DNA of 5,057 nucleotides from assembly GCA_001509335.1 (NCBI GenBank), contig LGGY01000203.1, positions 1 to 5,057 on the forward strand, written 5' to 3'. A program made the translations under genes and the position numbers. This document shows positions 1 to 5,057 of this stretch, one piece after another (within the stretch, counting starts at the first letter, position 1; every line of letters begins with the position of its first letter). This DNA is from Fidelibacterota bacterium 46_43 (lineage in GTDB: Bacteria > Fidelibacterota > Fidelibacteria > Fidelibacterales > Fidelibacteraceae). The notes below the pieces were generated by a model. That model was not told the origin of the DNA and ran no database searches. It saw only the letters and a list, made by a program, of their open reading frames with translations.

Positions 1-927
1 CAATCCCTCAGCGCCTTTGCGAGCTCTGCGGGAGGAATAACCCACCACCCTCAAGTCAATCAAATAATGATCAGAAAATCCGCCATAGATACGGCGATTT
101 TTTATGAAAGGTTCAGGAAAGCCGAATTCATCCTGCATGGCAGGGGGACGAAGGACGCGGGGAGATTTGGACTGGATGCGGGGTAAGCCCCGGAAAAATT
201 CAGGACTGGCCAAAAAATGATCCAGTTGCTGTCTTTGACATTGGTACACATAGGTCCAGGCATCGGGCCCTTTCAACAGTAAAGGGTAAAACTGATCCAG
301 CATGCGAACCGGCTCAGCATCGCCCGGTGCATTCAAATCCCCCATGATCAGTATTTTCCTTCCGTTATATTTCTGCTGTAGATATGTAATTAATTGCCGT
401 GAACAGGCCAGACGATCAGGTAAAGAACGCCGGGCTCCGCTCCGCCGGGAAGGATAGTGAAGCACACAAACGATAAATGCCTCTCCCTCGCCCTGTCTGA
501 AACGGAATTCTCCGATAACCGCTTCCCGGGTTGGGTTTCCGGACGGCAAGCGGAAGACAAAAAAATCCTCCTGCATACACTCCAGCTGATCCTGCCGGTA
601 TAATAAAGCGCAATCAATACCCCGGCGGTCCGGCCCCTCCCGATGCAAAATCCCCCATTGCTCCGGCCGGCCCAACTCCTTCGTCAAATCTTCCAATACC
701 CGCCGGTTTTCCACCTCAGCCAATCCCACAAGGACCGGCTTCACATCCTTCAGGATTCTTCCAATCTGTTCCAGTTTATACCGGTATACCCGCTCATTCC
801 AACCCAGATAACTCCCTGGAAGAAATTCTTCATCCTCCGTCAATGAATCATCCACTGCGTCAAAACAATTTTCTACGTTCCAAAAAACTATAGGATGACT
901 CTCATCCCCTACCGAACAGGCAACCAT
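1..927 (-). CDS. Endonuclease/exonuclease/phosphatase (EEP) family protein, possible lipoprotein, 3' end outside window
   Basis: The frame is open with no stop from position 963 to the window edge; from the ATG at 927 it gives 309 residues. Visible EEP motifs, in order: WNVEN (16-20, metal/active-site Asn), GLAEVEN (68-74, metal-binding Glu), RGIDCALLY (102-110), HYPSRR (157-162, catalytic His), GDLN (196-199, Asp and Asn), LDH (235-237), and SDH (285-287, the catalytic Asp-His pair). The whole catalytic set is therefore present, and only a short C-terminus should be missing. The family are Mg-dependent phosphodiesterases (nucleases, phosphoinositide or other phosphoester hydrolases); the substrate cannot be told from sequence. 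The spacing resembles the secreted EEP proteins of Bacteroidetes. The start is uncertain: the ATG has no Shine-Dalgarno sequence and begins MVACS. Upstream in-frame codons encode hydrophobic residues (ILSVYALFFMVAC) that look like a lipoprotein signal ending at a lipobox Cys, but offer only TTG (936) or ATT as starts. The 63-base gap to gph may hold its own promoter. Confidence 0.85.
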   Translation of the reverse strand, partial: MVACSVGDESHPIVFWNVENCFDAVDDSLTEDEEFLPGSYLGWNERVYRYKLEQIGRILKDVKPVLVGLAEVENRRVLEDLTKELGRPEQWGILHREGPDRRGIDCALLYRQDQLECMQEDFFVFRLPSGNPTREAVIGEFRFRQGEGEAFIVCVLHYPSRRSGARRSLPDRLACSRQLITYLQQKYNGRKILIMGDLNAPGDAEPVRMLDQFYPLLLKGPDAWTYVYQCQRQQLDHFLASPEFFRGLPRIQSKSPRVLRPPAMQDEFGFPEPFIKNRRIYGGFSDHYLIDLRVVGYSSRRARKGAEGL

Positions 928-990
928 AAAAAACAACGCATATACAGATAAAATAATATTACACTAATAAATTTAATTGTTTTACCGGTT
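928..990. other. AT-rich spacer between gph and the EEP gene
   Basis: These 63 bases contain 13 G or C (about 21%), far below the flanking genes. The spacer holds the -10 half of a candidate promoter and the possible hydrophobic N-terminal codons of the EEP gene (928-963). There is an ACCGGT palindrome near the gph stop, but no stem-loop followed by a T run, so I see no intrinsic terminator. Confidence 0.6.
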
Positions 991-998
991 TTATGCAA
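970..998 (-). promoter_or_regulatory. Possible sigma-70-type promoter for the EEP gene
   Basis: On the minus strand, TTGCAT (993-998) and TAAATT (970-975) are separated by 17 bases, which is the ideal spacing. They lie in a spacer of about 21% GC just upstream of the EEP gene. The -35 element overlaps the last codons and stop of gph. Each hexamer matches the consensus only partly, and chance matches are expected in AT-rich DNA, so this is a candidate only. If the genome uses Bacteroidetes-type promoters the assignment would be wrong. Confidence 0.25.
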
Positions 999-1659
999 TA
1001 ATTTCTTTTAGTTCATTTAGGTGGTCCACCAGGAAATCGGGACCGGCATCCATGAGTTCCCTGCGACTTGAATAACCCCAGGTGGCAGCTACAGCGATAT
1101 TGCCCGTATCTTTGGCTGTTTTTACATCGACAGGACTGTCCCCCACATGGCAGAGGAGTCCTTCCCGGCCGATTTTATCCCATACATGGCGGATGACATC
1201 CGGATGGGGCTTTTTTTCCGTCAGGGTATCCCCACCCACCACTACGGAGAAATAATCCTCCAGACCGAAATATTTCAATATTTTCCGGGTGATGTTTTCG
1301 GCCTTGTTCGTAATCAGGACCTGTGTTTTGTCTGAAAAATGGTCCAGAATTTCCCGGACACCGGTATAAAGCCGGGTTTCAACTGTGCAATGGGCTTCAT
1401 AATGGATTTTGTATCGTTCAAGGATGGTCGTGTAAAGAGTTTTAAAGTCTTTTTCAGCCTGCGCTTGTGCCAGAGCAGCTTTTAATGCCCGTTCAACCAT
1501 GGTCGGAATCCCGTTTCCCACAAAGACTTTCATCTGTCCGGCAGTCATATGTGGAAGTCCCGCTTCATCCAGGGTTTTGTTCATGGACAGGGTGATATCG
1601 GGAATGGAATCCACCAGGGTCCCGTCCAAATCGTAACTGATGATCAGAGCTTCAATCAC
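991..1659 (-). CDS. gph: Phosphoglycolate phosphatase-like HAD hydrolase
   Basis: This is a haloacid dehalogenase superfamily phosphatase, 222 residues from the GTG at 1659. Motif I is DLDGT (10-14; Asp10 is the nucleophile and Asp12 the acid/base). Motif II is TNK (Thr117). The motif III lysine lies in TEKKPHP (Lys149 or Lys150), and motif IV is GDSPVD (173-178; Asp174 and Asp178 bind Mg). The segment between motifs I and II is a helical C1 cap containing VGNG (about 48-51), typical of Gph proteins. The expected reaction is 2-phosphoglycolate to glycolate plus phosphate in the cytoplasm. PpaX-type pyrophosphatases and other HADs of this subfamily look similar, so the substrate is inferred. 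I chose the GTG at 1659 because AAGGAG lies 10 bases upstream and it places DLDGT near the N-terminus as usual. A GTG at 1689 would add ten basic residues with a poorer binding site. The start overlaps the fur stop by 8 bases, so translation is probably coupled. No hairpin terminator follows the stop. Confidence 0.85.
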   Translation of the reverse strand: MIEALIISYDLDGTLVDSIPDITLSMNKTLDEAGLPHMTAGQMKVFVGNGIPTMVERALKAALAQAQAEKDFKTLYTTILERYKIHYEAHCTVETRLYTGVREILDHFSDKTQVLITNKAENITRKILKYFGLEDYFSVVVGGDTLTEKKPHPDVIRHVWDKIGREGLLCHVGDSPVDVKTAKDTGNIAVAATWGYSSRRELMDAGPDFLVDHLNELKEIIA

Positions 1660-2104
1660 AATCCTTTTTCTCCTTTTCCCGGCATTCACAGCACAACCCG
1701 TAAATTTGCATTACATGGGATGTGGGATAAAATTTATAGTTCTGGCAGATAGTGTTCTGCCGGAGTTCGATGATATGATCATTGAATTCAATCACTTTCC
1801 CACAGCGCAGGCATTTCATGTGATCGTGGTGTGGTTGTCCCAATTTGAATTCATACACACAACGGCCTTCTCCAAAATCCATTTTCCGGATCAGGCGTTT
1901 CTCCACCAACATTTCCAGGGTCCGGTAGATGGTGGCACGGCTAACACCGGCGTTTTGCTGTTTCAAAATCAGATAGAGTGCTTCGGCGTCGATATGATCC
2001 CGATGTTCATACATGACTTCGATAATCCTTTTCCGCTGCCGGGTGATTTTCATCTCTTCTTTTTGGAGCCTTTGAAGAATTTCGTTCAATATGTCAGGAT
2101 TCAT
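1652..2104 (-). CDS. fur: Ferric uptake regulator (Fur family repressor)
   Basis: This 150-residue protein has the usual Fur length. The winged-helix domain (about 1-85) includes the recognition helix VSRATIYRTLEML (54-66). The dimerisation and metal domain follows. The structural Zn site is present as CLRC (Cys98, Cys101) and CCEC (Cys138, Cys141). Residues matching the E. coli Fur sensing sites are all there: a His near 37, Glu85, His93, His95, and for the second site His92, Asp94, Glu113, His130. Position 85 is Glu (VYEF). In PerR peroxide sensors the equivalent ligand is Asp, so this favours Fur over PerR; Zur remains possible but is less supported. The protein is expected to bind Fe(II) and repress iron-uptake genes in the cytoplasm. 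It lies 24 bases after pcrA with its own strong ribosome binding site, and its last codons overlap the gph start. I found no convincing Fur box just upstream, so autoregulation is not visible here. An extra Cys-containing tail (KKDCD) ends the protein. Confidence 0.93.
   Translation of the reverse strand: MNPDILNEILQRLQKEEMKITRQRKRIIEVMYEHRDHIDAEALYLILKQQNAGVSRATIYRTLEMLVEKRLIRKMDFGEGRCVYEFKLGQPHHDHMKCLRCGKVIEFNDHIIELRQNTICQNYKFYPTSHVMQIYGLCCECREKEKKDCD
1670..1675 (-). promoter_or_regulatory. Ribosome binding site deciding the gph start
   Basis: AAGGAG on the minus strand lies 10 bases before the GTG at 1659, inside the last codons of fur. A second purine patch, AAAGGA, sits only 2 bases from the GTG. 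This supports the shorter gph start over the GTG at 1689, which is preceded by no comparable sequence. Confidence 0.55.
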
Positions 2105-2110
2105 CTTACA

Positions 2111-2118
2111 CCCCCTTT
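2111..2118 (-). promoter_or_regulatory. Strong Shine-Dalgarno sequence for fur
   Basis: AAAGGGGG on the minus strand lies 6 bases before the fur ATG, within the 24-base pcrA-fur gap. It fixes the fur start and shows that this genome uses Shine-Dalgarno initiation. That makes the lack of such a site at the EEP gene notable. Confidence 0.75.
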
Positions 2119-2128
2119 GAAAGCCGGA

Positions 2129-4375
2129 TCATTCCGAAAGATGGAGGAATTTTGCGGCGATTGTTTTCACCACCCCGCCCTGAAATGCCACACGAAAGGC
2201 AGGTTGCGAACTGGGGACCGAGGCCAAAACCTTCCCCCGGCCGTAAACTTTATGGTTGACAGCATCACCCACACGGATTCTTCGGGAGGATGCCAGGAGC
2301 CGTGTCGATAGATCACCGGCTGTTTTTTTGCGGGAAGGGGCGCTCCCGCTTTTCTGCTTCGGCGCAGATGAAACCCCATCGAAAGTCCTCTCAATATCCC
2401 GCTCTTCCAATCCAAAAAGTAATCTATCGCGGGATTTTTGTTTTTCAAACCCGGTTTTTTCCAGACAGTCCGGAGGAATTTCCTGTGTAAAAAGACTCGC
2501 TTGGGATGGCATCCACTGGCCGTAACGAAGGCGGCGGCGGGCACAGGTAAGCACACAGTGTTTCATCGCCCGGGTGATACCCACATAAAAAAGCCGGCGT
2601 TCTTCTTCCAGTTCCTCTTCATTCTCCTTGGCCCGTTCCAAAGGAAACAGTCCATCCTCCAGGCCGGAAATAAACACTATAGGAAATTCGAGTCCTTTGG
2701 CGCTGTGAAGTGTCATGAGCACTACGGCATCAGCCGCGTCTTCCCACTGATCCACATCAGTCAGAAGAGACAGCTCCTGAAGAAAATCTTCCAGTGTGGC
2801 ACCCTCATTATTCTGTTCAAACTCCCCGGCGCTGTTGACAAATTCCTCCAGGTTTTCCAGGCGGTCTTCATTTTCTTTGTTCTTATCATCCCTTTCATAC
2901 TGGCTTTGATAGCCGGATTCCCGAAGGACTTCTTTCACGGCATCGGTGAGGGTAAGTGTTTCCAAACGGGAGCGGAGGCGGGTCATCATGGACAAAAAGC
3001 TTTTCACCCGGTGCCGGGCTGCAGATCCGAGTCCGGCCTCTTCAGGATACTGGAGCGCTTCCCAAAGGGTTCGATGGGTTTCTGCAGCGAAATCTTCCAG
3101 GCGTTCCAGGCTGGTTTTACCAATTCCCCGGGTGGGATTGTTGATAATCCGTTTTAAACTCACCGCATCACTGGGATTCACCAATACTCTGAGATAAGCC
3201 ATGATGTCCTTAATCTCTTTCCGGTCGTAAAAACGGGTGCCACCGACTATGATGTAGCGGATCTGGCGATTCAGAAGGGCTTCTTCCAATTGTCTGGACT
3301 GGGCATTGGTCCGGTAAAGGATGGCATGATCACGGTAACGGAAGCCCCGGAAATGGTTTTCATGAATAGTATTGGCAATATATTCCGCTTCATCATGGTC
3401 TGTTTCAGCCTGATGGAGGATGATTTTCTCCCCCTTATCCGATTCAGTCCACAGGGTTTTGTCTTTCCGGTTCCGGTTTTTTTTCACCACAGCTGAAGCG
3501 GCTTTGAGGATGGTGGCGGTGGAACGGTAGTTCTGCTCAAGCTTGATAATGGTAGGATTGGGAAAGGTCTCTTCAAAATCCAGGATATTGCGGATATCGG
3601 CACCCCGCCAGCCATAAATAGACTGATCATCATCCCCCACTACACAGATGTTGTGATGTTTTTCGCTGAGAGCTTTGAGAAAGAGAAACTGAACCCGGTT
3701 GGTGTCCTGGTATTCATCCACAAGGATATAATCATAACGGTACTGCATCAGGGTAAGGACCTCTGGGAATTTTTCAAAAATCAAAAGAGGCATGATGAGG
3801 AGGTCGTCAAAATCCATGGCGTTGTTGGTTTTGAGCTGCCGTTGATAAGCCTTATAGATGGCCACTTTTTTTTCCGCCAGAAAATCGCTCCGTATAACTT
3901 TCAGAGCCTGATCCGGAAGGATCATCTGCTGTTTGCAATCACTGATAAAATATTTCATGCTATTGGCGGTAAGGGAAACGGCGTTGACGGCCATGGAATG
4001 CATCAGATCCCGGATGAGCTGGAGGGAATCGGCAGCATCATAGATGGTAAAATCCCGGGTGAATCCCAGTCGATGGGCCTCTTTCCGGAGGAAACGGGCA
4101 TTGATGCTGTGAAAAGTTCCCATGGTAACCCGGGCGGCTTCGGGCCCCAGCATATTGATGAGGCGTTCCCGCATTTCTCCGGCGGCCTTGTTGGTAAATG
4201 TGACGGCCAGAATCCGTTCGGGAACGGTTTTTTTTTGTTCCAAAAGATATGCTATTTTCCGGACCAGGACCCGGGTTTTTCCGCTGCCGGCACCGGCGAA
4301 AATCAGGAGAGGACCATCGGTGGTAAGAACGGCTTCACGTTGCCGGGGATTGAGATTATCCAGAAGATGTGTCAT
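2129..4375 (-). CDS. pcrA: ATP-dependent DNA helicase PcrA/UvrD
   Basis: This is a complete superfamily 1A 3'-5' DNA helicase of 748 residues, the usual length for PcrA/UvrD. Motifs in order: Q motif LNPRQREAV (8-16); Walker A AGAGSGKT (27-34, Lys33); Ia TFTNKAA (59-65); Ib GTFHS (86-90); motif II DEYQD (220-224); motif III GDDDQSIYGWRGAD (247-260); motif IV QNYRST (281-286); motif V TLHSAKGLEF (555-564); motif VI RRLFYVGITRA (593-603). A polar, basic linker (about 640-695) leads to a C-terminal domain with RVGDAVNHKVYGRGKV (701-716). This matches the Tudor-like fold that binds RNA polymerase in PcrA/UvrD. The protein should unwind DNA in nucleotide excision and mismatch repair and at stalled forks or transcription complexes. 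RecBCD/AddAB-type nuclease domains are absent, and the domain order differs from Rep by the Tudor tail. The ATG overlaps the mltG stop as ATGA, with no obvious ribosome binding site, so it probably depends on coupling to mltG. Homopolymer A tracts of 7 to 9 bases occur in four places. Confidence 0.95.
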   Translation of the reverse strand: MTHLLDNLNPRQREAVLTTDGPLLIFAGAGSGKTRVLVRKIAYLLEQKKTVPERILAVTFTNKAAGEMRERLINMLGPEAARVTMGTFHSINARFLRKEAHRLGFTRDFTIYDAADSLQLIRDLMHSMAVNAVSLTANSMKYFISDCKQQMILPDQALKVIRSDFLAEKKVAIYKAYQRQLKTNNAMDFDDLLIMPLLIFEKFPEVLTLMQYRYDYILVDEYQDTNRVQFLFLKALSEKHHNICVVGDDDQSIYGWRGADIRNILDFEETFPNPTIIKLEQNYRSTATILKAASAVVKKNRNRKDKTLWTESDKGEKIILHQAETDHDEAEYIANTIHENHFRGFRYRDHAILYRTNAQSRQLEEALLNRQIRYIIVGGTRFYDRKEIKDIMAYLRVLVNPSDAVSLKRIINNPTRGIGKTSLERLEDFAAETHRTLWEALQYPEEAGLGSAARHRVKSFLSMMTRLRSRLETLTLTDAVKEVLRESGYQSQYERDDKNKENEDRLENLEEFVNSAGEFEQNNEGATLEDFLQELSLLTDVDQWEDAADAVVLMTLHSAKGLEFPIVFISGLEDGLFPLERAKENEEELEEERRLFYVGITRAMKHCVLTCARRRLRYGQWMPSQASLFTQEIPPDCLEKTGFEKQKSRDRLLFGLEERDIERTFDGVSSAPKQKSGSAPSRKKTAGDLSTRLLASSRRIRVGDAVNHKVYGRGKVLASVPSSQPAFRVAFQGGVVKTIAAKFLHLSE

Positions 4376-5057
4376 GGAGATGGAATCTTTTCACGTTGTT
4401 GTTGACGGTATACCTCCCAGCGGACCTGCTGAAAGGCAGCCTTGGCTTTCAGATGCTCCTGGTGGGTTCGGGAAAAAACATGAGATCCATCCCCTCGGGC
4501 GACGAAATAGAGGTATTTTGTTGTGTCGGGAAAAATAGCCGCCAGGATGGCATCCCGTCCCGGACTGTTCACCGGTCCGGGTGGGAGTCCGTGGTAAAGA
4601 TAAGTGTTATAGGGCGAATCAATCTCCAGATGGCGCTGACGCAGACGGATTTTAGGGCCTGGCACAATGTACTGGATTGTAGGATCGGCCTGAAGTTTCA
4701 TGCCCCGTTTCAGGCGGTTATAGTAGACCGATGCAATGATGGGCATTTCGTCGTGGATCATGGCTTCGCCCTGGATAATAGAAGCCATCGTGATGATTTC
4801 TTCCACAGTTTTGCCTTTTTGATGGATTATCTGCCGGAGGGAATCATCCACTTCAATCAGGAATTGGCGGATAATACGGTGGATAATCTCCCGCGGGGTG
4901 GCGTTTTCATAAAAGTCGTAAGTTTCAGGAAAGAGGAATCCTTCAAGAGAGGAAATTTTAAAGGGAAGATGAAAAAGATGGACGCTGTCTTTATAGGCTG
5001 CAAAATCTTCTGCTGAAAAGGGAAAATATTCGCTGAGAAGTGCGGCTGTCTCTTCAA
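4372..5057 (-). CDS. mltG: Endolytic murein transglycosylase MltG, 5' end outside window
   Basis: The C-terminal 227 residues of an MltG (YceG-like) protein are encoded; the frame is open to the window edge. The family signature LEGFLFPETY (37-46 of the visible part) starts the catalytic region. It is followed by MASIIQGEA (90-98), in which Glu97 aligns with the E. coli catalytic Glu218. Next come YYNRLKRGMKLQADPT, YNTYLYHGLPPGPVNSPG and YLYFVARGDGSHVF, all typical of the substrate groove. By comparison with E. coli MltG (340 residues), roughly the first 110 residues are missing, including the membrane anchor and LysM-like domain. MltG is an inner-membrane enzyme that cuts nascent glycan strands and so terminates their growth. 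A GTG at 4851 could be mistaken for the start, but the family signature lies upstream of it in the same frame. The gene ends by overlapping the pcrA start by 4 bases, making it the promoter-proximal visible member of the unit. Confidence 0.93.
   Translation of the reverse strand, partial: EETAALLSEYFPFSAEDFAAYKDSVHLFHLPFKISSLEGFLFPETYDFYENATPREIIHRIIRQFLIEVDDSLRQIIHQKGKTVEEIITMASIIQGEAMIHDEMPIIASVYYNRLKRGMKLQADPTIQYIVPGPKIRLRQRHLEIDSPYNTYLYHGLPPGPVNSPGRDAILAAIFPDTTKYLYFVARGDGSHVFSRTHQEHLKAKAAFQQVRWEVYRQQQREKIPSP

Noticed and set aside
390..617. Minus-strand frame of 75 codons inside the EEP gene
   Set aside because: It is shifted relative to the EEP frame, which is open from 963 to 1 with conserved motifs on both sides, so no frameshift is needed.
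928..990. Possible Fur box in the AT-rich spacer
   Set aside because: AT-rich words such as TAATATTATTTTA occur, but no arrangement gives convincing inverted GATAAT repeats; chance similarity is expected at 21% GC.
2119..2142. Small stem CGGA-ATGA-TCCG at the pcrA stop, considered as a terminator
   Set aside because: The stem has only 4 base pairs and no T run follows; the next sequence is the fur ribosome binding site.
1640..2311. Plus-strand open frame of 223 codons opposite fur and the end of pcrA
   Set aside because: The opposite strand encodes Fur and PcrA with complete motifs, and the plus-strand translation shows no recognisable domain. It is an antisense shadow.
2438..3157. Plus-strand open frame of 239 codons inside pcrA
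   Set aside because: It is fully antisense to conserved PcrA sequence including motifs V and VI. The Phe-rich, low-complexity composition is what the reverse complement of Lys/Glu codons gives.
3653..4405. Plus-strand open frame of 250 codons opposite the start of pcrA
   Set aside because: It is antisense to the Walker A to motif II region of PcrA, with no family resemblance and no independent support.
4369..5016. Plus-strand open frame of 215 codons opposite mltG
   Set aside because: The minus strand carries clear MltG motifs throughout; this frame is its shadow.
4857..5057. Minus-strand frame of 66 codons at the right edge
   Set aside because: It is out of frame with MltG, whose signature LEGFLFPETY is encoded here in the neighbouring frame.

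Overview
The window is a compact run of five minus-strand genes, read here from high to low coordinates: the 3' two thirds of mltG (cell wall lytic transglycosylase), pcrA/uvrD (DNA helicase), fur (iron-responsive repressor), gph-like (phosphoglycolate phosphatase), and a large endonuclease/exonuclease/phosphatase (EEP) family gene that runs off the left edge. All are ordinary bacterial families. I see no mobile element, CRISPR array, tRNA, rRNA or recognisable novel system. Long open frames on the plus strand are antisense shadows of these genes.

Organism: bacterial, of moderate GC content. Initiation at fur uses a clear Shine-Dalgarno sequence. The EEP protein has the layout I know from the secreted or lipoprotein EEP proteins common in Bacteroidetes and relatives (WNVEN-F-D, GL-EVEN, RGID-ALLY, H-PSRR, GDLN, LDH, SDH). 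This points weakly to the FCB group or an uncultured neighbour. I cannot name a genus, and no marker gene here settles it.

Layout. Positions 4372-5057 hold mltG, whose start lies beyond the right edge. Its stop overlaps the pcrA start by 4 bases (ATGA). pcrA (2129-4375) is full length with all superfamily 1 helicase motifs and a C-terminal Tudor-like domain. fur (1652-2104) follows after 24 bases, with a strong ribosome binding site. gph (991-1659, GTG start) overlaps the end of fur by 8 bases. These four genes look like one translationally coupled transcription unit. A 63-base spacer of about 21% GC (928-990) then separates gph from the EEP gene (1-927). It is the only AT-rich non-coding stretch in the window and the most likely place for an extra promoter. 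No gene-free stretch reaches 300 bases.

How the genes may work together: pcrA acts in DNA repair and transcription-replication conflicts, Fur controls iron and so limits Fenton damage, and Gph can remove 2-phosphoglycolate released during repair of oxidised DNA 3' ends. A shared oxidative-damage theme is a reasonable inference but not shown by sequence. MltG (peptidoglycan strand length) does not obviously fit it.
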